64,000 nt of DNA from CBFFRJ01 sp051486985 (GTDB lineage: Bacteria > Pseudomonadota > Gammaproteobacteria > Enterobacterales > Enterobacteriaceae): contig NZ_JAHVDV010000005.1 of assembly GCF_051486985.1 (NCBI RefSeq), positions 1 through 64,000 of the forward strand. Direction: 5' to 3'. The translations under genes were made by a program, and so were the position numbers. Shown in pieces: positions 34,581 through 43,418 of the stretch. A model generated the notes under the pieces. That model saw nothing but the letters and a program-made list of their open reading frames with translations, was not told where the DNA came from and did no database searches. Each line of letters opens with the position of its first letter. Position 1 is the stretch's first letter.

Positions 34581-34645
34581 ACTAGTTATGACTGACGCTC
34601 TGATAAAAAGTTCTCTGTCTGTCAAAAATAAATGCTACTTCAGAG

Positions 34646-36331
34646 TTATCCGAGGACAGGCCAGATGATGATGATGAGTGTCCCTGCCAGCGTCAGCAAT
34701 ACGTTGGCGATGGCGTAGGTGCCAGCATAGCCCAGCGCCGGGATGTTACTGCGCGCGGTGTCGCTGATGATCTCCATCGCTGGCGCGCAGGTACGCGCCC
34801 CCATCATGGCGCCGAACAGCAGGGCACGGTTCATCTTCAGGACATAGGCGCCGAAGAGGAAACAGATCATCACCGGCACCAGGCTTACTATCAGCCCGGC
34901 AATCAGCATCTGCCCGCCAACTTCGCCCAGACCGTTCCCGATGCCGCTGCCTGCGCTAAGCCCCACGCCTGCCATAAACACCATCAGACCAAACTCTTTC
35001 ACCATGTTCAACGCGCCCTGGGGGATATAGCCGAAAGTAGGGTGGTTGGCACGCAGGAAGCCAAGCATGATACCCGCGAACAACAGGCCTGCGGCATTAC
35101 CGATGCCAAAGCTGAACGAGCTGAACTGGAAGGTGATCATGCCAATCATCAGGCCGACGATAAAGAAGGCGCAGAAGGCGAGGAGATCTGTCACCTGGCT
35201 GTGGATAGAAATAAAGCCGATACGATCGGCAATGGTCTTCACCCGTTTTGCTTCGCCACTCACCTGGAGCACATCGCCTTTATTGAGCACGATATTGTCG
35301 TCTATCGGCATCTCAATCTGGCTGCGGATGACGCGGTTGAGGAAACAGCCGTGATCGGTCAGTTTCAGTTGGGCCAGGCGGCGATTAACCACGTTGTGGT
35401 TTTTGACCACCACCTCTTCGGTGACAATACGCATATCCAGCAGATCGCGGTCGAACACCTCTTTACCATTACGAAAGCTTGGATCGAGACGGGCGTGCGC
35501 GTCCGGATAGCCCACCAGAGAAATTTCATCACCCACCTGCAGTACCGCATCGCCGTCGGGGTTGGCCAGAATGCCGTTGCGGCGAATGCGTTCGATATAA
35601 CAGCCCGTCTGACGATAGATACCCAGTTCGCGCAGGTTTTTACCATCCGCCCAGGCCACCAGTTCAGGGCCAACGCGATAGGCGCGGATAACCGGCAAAT
35701 AGACTTTGCGGTTAGTGTCGGTATCGAGGCCACGCTCGCGGGCAATTTGCTGGGCGCTGGTTTGCAGATCCTGATGTTGCAGTTTGGGCATGTAGCGTGA
35801 CGCCACAATTAAACTCACCAGCCCGATAAGATAGGTCAGGGCGTAACCGAGACTCAAATGATCGAGGGCGCTGGTAAGCTGACTGTTCTCCATTCCCAGA
35901 TGACGCAGGGTATCGCCTGCGCCAACCAGAACTGGCGTGGAGGTCATAGAGCCTGCAAGCATCCCCGCCGTTAGCCCAATATCCCAACCGAACAGCTTAC
36001 CCAGGCCAAGCGCGATCAGCAGAGCACTGCCAACTAATACCAGCGCGAGCATGAGATAATTCTTACCATCACGGAAAAAAATTGAAAAAAAGTTTGGTCC
36101 GGCTTCCACGCCAACACAAAAAATAAACAGCATAAAACCCAGGTTAAGGGCGTCGGTGTTAATGCTGAAATGCTGCTGACCTAATAATAAGGAAACCACT
36201 AAAACGCCAATGGAATTACCGAGTTGTACCGATCCCAGGCGTAATTTTCCCAAACAAAGTCCGAGCGCCAGAACCACAAATAATAACAGTATGTAATTCC
36301 CGTTTAACAAATCTGCGACGTTTATATTCAC
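34646..36331 (-). CDS. ybjL: Putative transporter YbjL (AAE family)
   Basis: YbjL is a membrane protein of the aspartate:alanine exchanger (AAE) family with two RCK_C/TrkA-C regulatory domains in its middle. It has 561 residues, as in E. coli. N-terminal membrane segments start at NGNYILLLFVVLALGLCLGK; the TrkA-C domains lie near 200-380; the C-terminal half has MGARTCAPAMEIISDTARSN. Start is GTG at 36331, which gives the E. coli N-terminus (xNINVADLLNG); the longer frame is unrelated. Substrate unknown. Confidence 0.93.
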   Translation of the reverse strand: MNINVADLLNGNYILLLFVVLALGLCLGKLRLGSVQLGNSIGVLVVSLLLGQQHFSINTDALNLGFMLFIFCVGVEAGPNFFSIFFRDGKNYLMLALVLVGSALLIALGLGKLFGWDIGLTAGMLAGSMTSTPVLVGAGDTLRHLGMENSQLTSALDHLSLGYALTYLIGLVSLIVASRYMPKLQHQDLQTSAQQIARERGLDTDTNRKVYLPVIRAYRVGPELVAWADGKNLRELGIYRQTGCYIERIRRNGILANPDGDAVLQVGDEISLVGYPDAHARLDPSFRNGKEVFDRDLLDMRIVTEEVVVKNHNVVNRRLAQLKLTDHGCFLNRVIRSQIEMPIDDNIVLNKGDVLQVSGEAKRVKTIADRIGFISIHSQVTDLLAFCAFFIVGLMIGMITFQFSSFSFGIGNAAGLLFAGIMLGFLRANHPTFGYIPQGALNMVKEFGLMVFMAGVGLSAGSGIGNGLGEVGGQMLIAGLIVSLVPVMICFLFGAYVLKMNRALLFGAMMGARTCAPAMEIISDTARSNIPALGYAGTYAIANVLLTLAGTLIIIIWPVLG

Positions 36332-36610
36332 GGAGTCTAACTTCTTGTTTACTTGTAAGCTATTGAAAGAAATGGTTATTTGGGCTAATGTTTTGAGCTG
36401 CGGCGGGTGCTGAAAAAATGCGTGCTTCGCCCCGATTTTTACCTCAAAACAATAACTGGTCGCTAGTTTAATCGTAAAGAATTCCAACGGCTAGTAAGAA
36501 TCAACTATTCCCCTTTGGGCCATTTAGCAGGGATTGCCTTCACGCTTTATCTGACAGGACGTTCTTTTGAACGAATGCGTGTTTGATAGAGAAAAAATCA
36601 GGAGGATGGT

Positions 36611-36991
36611 TTGAAATATAAACAGAGTTTAGCGGGCATCTTCTGCTGCTTTATACTTTTTATCGTCGTTTGTCTGTCGCTGGTAATGAATGTAGACGGT
36701 GCGTTTCGGGCATCCGGACATGCGGAGCTGGGGCTACTTTTCTTTATTATTCCGGGCGTAGTGGCTGGTGTTTTTACCCGTCGGCGCAATGTCATGGTGT
36801 CGCTCGTCGGCGCTATTCTCGCCGCGCCACTCTGTTTCGTGCTGATGCGACTCTGCTTCACACCGGTCCGCTCCTTCTGGCAGGAGCTGGCATGGCTGTT
36901 CAGTGGGCTGTTCTGGTGCTCGCTGGGGGCCTTATGCTACCTGTTTTTAAGTGGGCTCTTCAGCCGGTTATCTTCCCCGCGGGCGCGTTAA
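36611..36991 (+). CDS. ybjM: Inner-membrane protein YbjM
   Basis: YbjM is a small membrane protein of unknown function, 126 residues here (E. coli 125), with four hydrophobic segments and the conserved FWQELAWL near residue 90. The start is TTG at 36611, backed by GGAGG at 36601-36605. It lies between the divergent ybjL and the convergent grxA, as in E. coli. Confidence 0.9.
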   Translation: MKYKQSLAGIFCCFILFIVVCLSLVMNVDGAFRASGHAELGLLFFIIPGVVAGVFTRRRNVMVSLVGAILAAPLCFVLMRLCFTPVRSFWQELAWLFSGLFWCSLGALCYLFLSGLFSRLSSPRAR

Positions 36992-37024
36992 GGAGCCTTT
37001 GCCCTGCCATCGTCGGTGGCACAG

Positions 37025-37288
37025 TCAGGCAAACCAGCCGAAATGTTGGCGAATGTATTTGTTGAACTCGCTGGTGCTACCAATGTGCTGTTTATCAATA
37101 AAAATTTGCGGTACGGTGTCGATAGATTTGCCCGCCGCCTCTTCCAGCGCTCTGCGGCTGACCCCCTCGGTATGAATGTCGACATAGCGCCACTCGAACC
37201 CTTTTTGCTTTTTAGCGATCCGCTCGGCCACTTCTTTTACGCGAGCGCATTGCGGGCAACCCGCACGACCAAATATCACGGCATACAT
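37025..37288 (-). CDS. grxA: Glutaredoxin-1 GrxA with CPQC active site
   Basis: GrxA is a glutathione-dependent thiol-disulfide reductase that supports ribonucleotide reductase and OxyR reduction. It has 87 residues (E. coli 85), a thioredoxin fold, the cis-proline TVPQIF at 58-63 and a start MYAVIFGRAGCPQC. The active site reads C11-P-Q-C14 where the classic motif is CPYC. The glutathione-binding segment reads HIGSTSEF where E. coli has HIGGYTDF. The position between ybjM and nfsA is conserved, so it is the orthologue by place, but an unusually diverged one. Confidence 0.85.
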   Translation of the reverse strand: MYAVIFGRAGCPQCARVKEVAERIAKKQKGFEWRYVDIHTEGVSRRALEEAAGKSIDTVPQIFIDKQHIGSTSEFNKYIRQHFGWFA

Positions 37289-37464
37289 TTTTTCTCTCCA
37301 TTATCCAGAGGGTAACTGAGGGCATCATGCGTCTTTTCGCGGCGCAGTGAAAACAGGTTATGCCTGTTGTGTTGATGCCCGGAACCTTTCAGAGCAAGTT
37401 ACGGATAATTCCCGCGACGCGGTTCATTTATAATGGTCGTTTTGCAACTTTTTCAGGGAAACGC
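37289..37464. promoter_or_regulatory. grxA-nfsA divergent control region; ybjC absent
   Basis: A gap of 176 bases separates grxA and nfsA. E. coli has ybjC here, read with nfsA; no ybjC frame is present. TATAAT at 37429-37434 is a good -10 for nfsA without a matching -35, as in activator-dependent promoters. GGGCATCA (37320-37327) and TGATGCCC (37373-37380) form a spaced inverted repeat of unknown role. Confidence 0.45.
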
Positions 37465-38187
37465 ATGACACCCACTATCGACCTCCTTTGTCACCACCGT
37501 TCGATTCGCCATTTCACCGACCAGCCGGTTACCGATGCACAGCGCGCAGCGATTATTGCGGCGGCCCAGGGCACCTCCAGCTCCAGCTTTTTTCAATGCA
37601 GCTCCATTATTCGCATCACGGACACCGCCCTTCGCGAACAGCTGGTGACCCTCACCGGCGGTCAACAGCATGTGGCACAGGCAGCGGAATTCTGGGTGTT
37701 TTGCGCCGATTTTAACCGCCATTTGCAGATTTGCCCGGAGGCACAGTTGGGGCTGGCCGAGCAGTTGCTGCTCGGCGTGGTCGATACGGCGATGATGGCC
37801 CAGAACGCCCTGACGGCAGCGGAGTCTTTGGGGCTTGGCGGGGTTTATATCGGTGGACTGCGGAACAATATTGAGGCGGTGACCACGCAGCTTAAGCTGC
37901 CAGAACATGTGCTGCCGCTGTTTGGTCTCTGCCTCGGCTGGCCTTCGGATAACCCGGACGTGAAACCGCGTTTACCGGCCTCCCTGGTGGTGCATGAAAA
38001 TAGCTACCAGCCGGTGGACACGCAGACGCTCGCGCAGTACGACGAGGAACTGGCGGCCTATTATCTCTCGCGTGGTAGTAATAATCGTAAGGATACCTGG
38101 AGCGACCATATCCGGCGTACCCTTATCAAAGAGAACCGTCCTTTCATTCTCGATTATTTGCACAAACAGGGATGGGCGGTGCGTTAA
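37465..38187 (+). CDS. nfsA: Oxygen-insensitive NADPH nitroreductase NfsA
   Basis: NfsA is an FMN-dependent, NADPH-specific enzyme that reduces nitroaromatics and quinones by two electrons. It has 240 residues as in E. coli, and conserved stretches HRSIRHFTDQP, TSSSSFFQCSSIIRI, GLGGVYIGGLRNN and FGLCLGWP. The ATG at 37465 has CAGGGAAA upstream; the longer frame adds 35 unrelated residues. rimK follows after 72 bases and may be co-transcribed. Confidence 0.96.
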   Translation: MTPTIDLLCHHRSIRHFTDQPVTDAQRAAIIAAAQGTSSSSFFQCSSIIRITDTALREQLVTLTGGQQHVAQAAEFWVFCADFNRHLQICPEAQLGLAEQLLLGVVDTAMMAQNALTAAESLGLGGVYIGGLRNNIEAVTTQLKLPEHVLPLFGLCLGWPSDNPDVKPRLPASLVVHENSYQPVDTQTLAQYDEELAAYYLSRGSNNRKDTWSDHIRRTLIKENRPFILDYLHKQGWAVR

Positions 38188-38259
38188 TTCCTATGCATCC
38201 GGCACCTTGCTACGTGTATGATACGCGTGCTTTTCCAGCGCTAATCAGAGAGGTGCAGG

Positions 38260-39162
38260 GTGAAAATTGCCATATTGTCCCGGGACGGAACGCTCTATTC
38301 GTGTAAACGTCTGCGTGAAGCCGCCACGTCCCGTGGCCATCAACTCGATATTCTCGATCCACTGTCATGTTATATGAGCATCGATCCTGCTGCCTCTGCC
38401 GTGCATTATAAAGGCCGCCAGTTGCCCCACTATGACGCGGTTATCCCGCGCATCGGCTCTGCAATAACCTACTACGGCACGGCATCACTACGGCAGTTTG
38501 AAATGCTCGGCAGCTACCCTTTAAATGAATCCGTGGCCATTACGCGCGCCAGAGATAAACTCCGGTCGTTGCAGCTGCTGGCCCGTCAGGGCATCGCGCT
38601 GCCGGTTACCGGTATCGCTCACTCCCCGGATGATACCAGTGACCTGATTGCGATGGTCGGTGGTGCGCCACTGGTGGTGAAGCTGGTGGAGGGTACGCAG
38701 GGCATCGGCGTGGTGCTGGCAGAGACCCGGCAGGCAGCGGAGAGCGTCATTGATGCGTTTCGCGGTTTGAACGCCCATATTCTGGTCCAGGAATATATAG
38801 AAGAGGCCAGAGGTAAAGATATCCGTTGTCTGGTCGTCGGTGATGAAGTGGTAGCGGCTATCGAACGTCAGGCAAAAGAGGGGGATTTTCGCTCAAATCT
38901 GCACCGGGGGGGCGTGGCGAGTGTTGCCACTATTACGCCGCGTGAGCGGGAGCTGGCGCTGGCGGCGGTAAAGACCCTTGGGCTGGATGTCGCCGGAGTG
39001 GATATCTTACGGGCGCACCGCGGGCCACTGGTGATGGAGGTCAATGCATCGCCGGGCCTTGAAGGCATTGAAAAAACAACCGGTATCGATATTGCGGGCA
39101 AAATGCTTCAGTGGATTGAGCGTCACGCCACCCCAGGCTTTTGCCTGAAAACAGGCGGATAG
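38260..39162 (+). CDS. rimK: Ribosomal protein bS6 glutamate ligase RimK
   Basis: RimK is an ATP-grasp ligase that adds glutamates to the C-terminus of ribosomal protein S6. It has 300 residues as in E. coli. The start is GTG at 38260 with AGAGG 7 bases upstream. ATP-grasp motifs include GGAPLVVKLVEGTQGIGV (near 137-154), VQEYIEEARGKDIRCLVVG and the metal-binding MEVNASPGLEGIEK near the end. Likely in one unit with nfsA and ybjN. Confidence 0.96.
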   Translation: MKIAILSRDGTLYSCKRLREAATSRGHQLDILDPLSCYMSIDPAASAVHYKGRQLPHYDAVIPRIGSAITYYGTASLRQFEMLGSYPLNESVAITRARDKLRSLQLLARQGIALPVTGIAHSPDDTSDLIAMVGGAPLVVKLVEGTQGIGVVLAETRQAAESVIDAFRGLNAHILVQEYIEEARGKDIRCLVVGDEVVAAIERQAKEGDFRSNLHRGGVASVATITPRERELALAAVKTLGLDVAGVDILRAHRGPLVMEVNASPGLEGIEKTTGIDIAGKMLQWIERHATPGFCLKTGG

Positions 39163-39247
39163 CCGTTTTCCCTTTCGAATCATGGTACATCGCCGGCTTT
39201 TTGCGTAAGCTAGGGCATTATTTTCTAAGCAGAGGTTGTGTCGCACT

Positions 39248-39727
39248 ATGGATTCACTTGTTGTCCCTGGTCTGGACACCCTACGTCAATGGCTCGACGA
39301 AGCGGGTATTAATTTCTTTGAATGCGATACCTGCCAGGCGTTGCACCTGCCGCATATGCAGAATTTTGATGGGGTGTTTGACGCTAAAATCGATCTCATT
39401 AACGATGTCGTGCTCTTTACGGCAATGGCTGAAGTGAAGCCGTCCGCGCTGCTGGCGCTGGCTGCAGATCTCTCTGCCATTAACGCCAGTTCTTTGACGG
39501 TGAAAGCATTTATTGATATTCAGGATGATAACCTGCCAAAACTGGTGGTTTGCCAGACATTATCCGTCGCCGCCGGGGTGACCACTCAGCAGTTTGCCTG
39601 GTTTATGCAGCAGAGTGAAGAGCAAATTTCGATGGTGATTCTTGAGGCCCGCGCCCATCAACTGCTCTATGTGCCGGAAGAAGACGATAAGTCAGGCGGC
39701 GACGAAACGCTCAATTTTCTTCACTAA
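39248..39727 (+). CDS. ybjN: YbjN family protein
   Basis: YbjN is a conserved enterobacterial cytosolic protein with a type III secretion chaperone-like fold; in E. coli it affects motility, stress tolerance and biofilms by an unknown mechanism. It has 159 residues (E. coli 158). The N-terminal two-thirds is nearly unchanged (SLVVPGLDTLRQWLD, CQALHLPHMQNFDGVFDAKI); the tail after LLYVPEED is variable. The ATG at 39248 is chosen by homology; a TTG at 39236 is nearer AGAGG. Confidence 0.94.
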   Translation: MDSLVVPGLDTLRQWLDEAGINFFECDTCQALHLPHMQNFDGVFDAKIDLINDVVLFTAMAEVKPSALLALAADLSAINASSLTVKAFIDIQDDNLPKLVVCQTLSVAAGVTTQQFAWFMQQSEEQISMVILEARAHQLLYVPEEDDKSGGDETLNFLH

Positions 39728-40074
39728 CACCTTGTAACTTAAGCGCAGCCGCTGCCAGAGCGGCTGCATAACAGATATTATTATTCTGCCCTAATCCCTT
39801 CCTTCCAGCGTATTCCACCGCCATTCCCGTCAGTTCGGCTTATCCAATAGACAGAATCTGCATAAAAAATTGATAAAAGGCGTTTTTTAATCTGCCCTAT
39901 AGCCTCTAACCCTGGCTACAGTTATTCTTGCGGTGCTTTGAAAAGCATGCGGCGTCGACCGAAAGATTTTTTCGCTTCGGTGAGTGCAGACTGACAAAAT
40001 ATGCATGAATCTTGCATATCTTAAATGCATACATTTAGTTCGTGTGGTAACGGACTTTCCAGAAGGAATGAGAT
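39728..40074. other. ybjN-potF intergenic region
   Basis: This 347-base gap has a hairpin after ybjN (GCAGCCGCT / AGCGGCTGC, 39745-39767) without a T-run, probably its end structure. The rest is AT-rich and should hold the potF promoter. CTGACA at about 39990 with GCATAT 17 bases on is one option, but no single pair stands out. Several ATGCAT-type repeats lie at 40001-40030. No gene is visible. Confidence 0.5.
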
Positions 40075-41184
40075 ATGACCGCTTTGAGCAAAAAATGGTT
40101 ATCAGGTCTTGTTGCGGGTGCATTACTGGCGGTCTCTGCCAGCACACTCGCCGCAGAGCAAAAGACGCTGCATGTTTATAACTGGTCTGATTATATTGCA
40201 CCGGATACGGTGGCCAATTTCGAAAAAGAGACCGGTATTAAAGTCGTTTATGACGTATTCGATTCCAACGAAGTGCTGGAAGGAAAACTGATGGCTGGCA
40301 GCACCGGTTTCGATCTGGTGGTGCCGTCAGCGAGTTTCCTGGAGCGTCAGCTTACCGCCGGCGTGTTCCAGCCGCTTGATAAAAGCAAGCTGCCGAACTG
40401 GAAGAACATGGATCCGGACGTGTTAAAGATGGTTGCCAAACACGACCCGGATAACAAATACGCAGTGCCTTATCTGTGGGCCACTACGGGCATCGGTTAT
40501 AACGTCGATAAAGTCAAAGCGGCTTTGGGTGATGTACCCGTAAACAGCTGGGATCTGGTGTTAAAACCAGAAAATCTGGAAAAACTCAAAAGCTGCGGCG
40601 TCTCCTTCCTGGACGCCCCGGAAGAGATCTTCGCCACCGTGCTGAACTACCTCGGTAAAGATCCCAACAGTTCGAAAGCTGATGATTACTCCGTGGCGGC
40701 GACCGATCTGCTGCTAAAGCTGCGCCCGAATATTCGCTACTTCCACTCCTCTCAGTACATTAACGATCTGGCTAACGGCGACATTTGTGTGGCGATTGGC
40801 TGGGCAGGTGATGTCTGGCAGGCGGCCAACCGGGCCAAAGAAGCCAAAAACGGGGTGAACGTCTCCTACGTCATCCCGAAAGAAGGCGCCCTGGCGTTCT
40901 TCGACGTCTTTGCCATGCCAAATGATGCAAAAAATAAAGAAGAAGCCTATCAGTTCCTGAACTATCTGATGCGTCCGGATGTGATTGCCCATGTCAGCGA
41001 CCACGTATTCTATGCTAACGGTAATAAGGCATCTGTCCCGCTGATCAGCGCCGAGGTACGTGATAACCCGGCTATTTATCCGCCTGCGGATGTGTTTGCC
41101 AAACTCTACACGCTGAAGGTGCAGGATCCTAAAATTGATCGCGTGAGAACGCGTGCGTGGACAAAAGTGAAAAGTGGCAAATAA
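40075..41184 (+). CDS. potF: Putrescine-binding periplasmic protein PotF
   Basis: PotF captures putrescine in the periplasm for the PotFGHI ABC importer. It has 369 residues (E. coli 370), with a signal peptide of about 27 residues (cut after LAA) and a spermidine/putrescine-binding fold: LHVYNWSDYIAPDT at the mature N-terminus, then FDLVVPSASFLERQ and VAIGWAGDVWQA. AAGGAATGAG precedes the ATG. Two hairpins with T-runs follow before potG. Confidence 0.96.
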   Translation: MTALSKKWLSGLVAGALLAVSASTLAAEQKTLHVYNWSDYIAPDTVANFEKETGIKVVYDVFDSNEVLEGKLMAGSTGFDLVVPSASFLERQLTAGVFQPLDKSKLPNWKNMDPDVLKMVAKHDPDNKYAVPYLWATTGIGYNVDKVKAALGDVPVNSWDLVLKPENLEKLKSCGVSFLDAPEEIFATVLNYLGKDPNSSKADDYSVAATDLLLKLRPNIRYFHSSQYINDLANGDICVAIGWAGDVWQAANRAKEAKNGVNVSYVIPKEGALAFFDVFAMPNDAKNKEEAYQFLNYLMRPDVIAHVSDHVFYANGNKASVPLISAEVRDNPAIYPPADVFAKLYTLKVQDPKIDRVRTRAWTKVKSGK

Positions 41185-41240
41185 ATCAATCAGCTGAATA
41201 GCGATTGACCTGCACCAGGGCGGTGCAATTGCCCCATAAT

Positions 41241-41305
41241 GGACAGAGGTCATTGACCTCTGTCCAGTCATTTTTCATCAACCGAAAAAGGCGGTTGATG
41301 TTTTT
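41241..41305 (+). terminator. Double attenuator between potF and potG
   Basis: Two stem-loops lie in tandem. GGACAGAGGTCA / TGACCTCTGTCC (41241-41265) is followed by ATTTTT, and CATCAACCG / CGGTTGATG (41276-41300) is followed by five T. Both look able to end transcription, which would make much more PotF than transporter. Confidence 0.75.
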
Positions 41306-41321
41306 GCCGGAGAGCACTTGA

Positions 41322-42455
41322 GTGAATGACGCTATCCCCCGCCCACAGGCGAAAACCCCCAAGGCGCTGACGCCTCTGCTGGAAATCCGCAACCTGACCA
41401 AGTCGTTTGACGGTCAGCACGCCGTGGATGATGTCAGCCTGACCATCTATAAAGGCGAAATCTTTGCCCTTCTGGGGCCTTCCGGCTGCGGTAAATCTAC
41501 GTTGCTTCGCATGCTGGCAGGGTTTGAGCTGCCGACGACCGGGCAGATCATGCTTGATGGCGTGGATCTGGCGCATGTGCCGCCCTACCTGCGGCCCATC
41601 AATATGATGTTCCAGTCCTACGCGCTCTTTCCTCATATGACCGTCGAGCAGAATATCGCGTTTGGCCTGAAGCAGGACAAACTGCCCAAGGCGGAAATTA
41701 CCGCCCGCGTCGCCGAAATGCTGAGCCTGGTGCACATGCAGGAGTTCGCCAAACGTAAGCCCCATCAGCTTTCCGGCGGTCAGCGCCAGCGTGTCGCACT
41801 GGCACGTAGCCTGGCAAAACGACCCAAGCTTCTTCTGCTTGATGAACCTATGGGCGCGCTGGATAAAAAGCTGCGTGACCGTATGCAGCTTGAAGTGGTG
41901 GATATCCTGGAGCGCGTGGGGGTGACCTGCGTGATGGTGACCCATGACCAGGAAGAGGCAATGACCATGGCCGGACGTATTGCCATTATGAACCGTGGTA
42001 AGTTCGTGCAGATTGGTGAACCGGAAGAGATCTATGAGCACCCGACCACCCGCTACAGTGCAGAATTTATCGGCTCGGTTAATGTCTTTGAAGGGCTGCT
42101 GAAGGCGCGTGAAGAGGACGGTCTGGTTATCGATTCCCCCGGGCTGGTTCATCCGCTGAAAGTGGATGTGGACGCCTCGGTCGTGGACAACGTGCCGGTT
42201 TACGTAGCGCTGCGTCCGGAAAAAATCATGCTCTGTGAGGAGCCGCCTGCTGACGGTTATAACTTTGCGGTAGGCGAAGTGGTGCATATCGCCTACCTGG
42301 GCGACTTGTCGATTTACCACGTGCGTCTGCAAAGCGGGCAAATGATCAGCGCGCAGCTGCAGAATGCGTATCGCTATCGTAAAGGCATGCCGACCTGGGG
42401 CGACGAAGTACGCCTGTGTTGGGAAGCCGACAGCTGTGTGGTTCTGACGGTTTAA
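41322..42455 (+). CDS. potG: Putrescine transport ATP-binding protein PotG
   Basis: PotG is the ATPase of the putrescine importer, 377 residues as in E. coli. Walker A GPSGCGKST lies near 60-68, signature LSGGQRQR near 153, Walker B LLLLDEPMGALD, and a C-terminal TOBE domain carries VALRPEKIMLCEE. The start is GTG/ATG-type at 41322, giving MNDAIPRPQAKTPKALTPL. It follows the potF attenuators and precedes potH by 9 bases. Confidence 0.95.
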   Translation: MNDAIPRPQAKTPKALTPLLEIRNLTKSFDGQHAVDDVSLTIYKGEIFALLGPSGCGKSTLLRMLAGFELPTTGQIMLDGVDLAHVPPYLRPINMMFQSYALFPHMTVEQNIAFGLKQDKLPKAEITARVAEMLSLVHMQEFAKRKPHQLSGGQRQRVALARSLAKRPKLLLLDEPMGALDKKLRDRMQLEVVDILERVGVTCVMVTHDQEEAMTMAGRIAIMNRGKFVQIGEPEEIYEHPTTRYSAEFIGSVNVFEGLLKAREEDGLVIDSPGLVHPLKVDVDASVVDNVPVYVALRPEKIMLCEEPPADGYNFAVGEVVHIAYLGDLSIYHVRLQSGQMISAQLQNAYRYRKGMPTWGDEVRLCWEADSCVVLTV

Positions 42456-42464
42456 GGAGCGGTA

Positions 42465-43418
42465 ATGAGTACACTTGAACCCCCATCCCGCGTTGACAAG
42501 CCTGGCGGTTTTCGCCTCTGGCTGGCGCGTTTGCAAATGAAGCACGGGCGCAAGCTGGTTATTGCGCTGCCCTATATCTGGCTGACGCTTCTGTTTTTAC
42601 TGCCTTTTTTGATTGTTTTTAAAATCAGTCTGGCAGAGATGGCCCGCGCCATTCCGCCCTATACTGACCTGGTAGAGTGGGCAGATAATCAGCTGACCCT
42701 CTCCCTTAACTTCAATAACTTCCTGCAACTGACCGACGATCCGCTCTATTTTGAAGCTTATCTTCAGTCGTTACAGGTTGCCGGGATCTCCACCCTTTGT
42801 TGCCTGTTGCTGGGTTACCCGATGGCCTGGGCGGTGGCCCACAGTCGGCCTTCAACACGTAATATTTTACTGTTACTGGTGTTGTTGCCTTCCTGGACGT
42901 CGTTCCTTATTCGCGTGTATGCGTGGATGGGGATTTTGAAAAGCAACGGCGTATTGAATAACGTCTTAATATGGCTAGGGGTTATCGATCAGCCGCTGGC
43001 GATTTTGCACACTAATCTGGCGGTGTACATCGGCATTGTGTATGCCTATCTGCCGTTTATGGTGTTACCTATTTACACCGCACTGACGCGCATCGATTAC
43101 TCGCTGGTGGAGGCGTCACTGGATTTAGGCGCGCGTCCGCTGAAAACATTCTTCAGCGTTATTGTTCCACTGACCAAAGGTGGCATTATCGCGGGGTCAA
43201 TGTTGGTGTTTATTCCGGCGGTAGGGGAGTTTGTTATCCCGGAACTGCTCGGTGGCCCGGACAGCATCATGATTGGCCGCGTGCTCTGGCAGGAATTCTT
43301 TAACAACCGTGACTGGCCTGTGGCCTCAGCGGTCGCCATTATCATGCTGCTGCTGCTCATCGTGCCCATTATGTGGTTCCATAAACATCAGCAAAAACAG
43401 ATGGGAGAGGGGGCATGA
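42465..43418 (+). CDS. potH: Putrescine transport permease PotH
   Basis: PotH is one of the two membrane subunits of the putrescine importer, 317 residues as in E. coli, with six membrane segments and an EAA loop around LVEASLDLGARPLKTFFSVI. An N-terminal cytoplasmic stretch precedes the first segment (IALPYIWLTLLFLLPFLIVF). It overlaps potI by 4 bases. Confidence 0.95.
   Translation: MSTLEPPSRVDKPGGFRLWLARLQMKHGRKLVIALPYIWLTLLFLLPFLIVFKISLAEMARAIPPYTDLVEWADNQLTLSLNFNNFLQLTDDPLYFEAYLQSLQVAGISTLCCLLLGYPMAWAVAHSRPSTRNILLLLVLLPSWTSFLIRVYAWMGILKSNGVLNNVLIWLGVIDQPLAILHTNLAVYIGIVYAYLPFMVLPIYTALTRIDYSLVEASLDLGARPLKTFFSVIVPLTKGGIIAGSMLVFIPAVGEFVIPELLGGPDSIMIGRVLWQEFFNNRDWPVASAVAIIMLLLLIVPIMWFHKHQQKQMGEGA

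Noticed and set aside
34646..36487. 613-codon version of YbjL
   Set aside because: The 52-residue extension is unrelated to the family; the GTG at 36331 gives the E. coli length.
37320..37380. GGGCATCA / TGATGCCC as a terminator or operator
   Set aside because: The 45-base spacing and lack of a T-run make it too weak to assign a role.
39998..40035. Sigma54 promoter before potF
   Set aside because: TTGCAT is present but no GG lies at the required distance upstream.
41268..42545. 425-codon - frame opposite potG
   Set aside because: Longer than potG, but potG has every ABC motif and its operon; the opposite frame has none.
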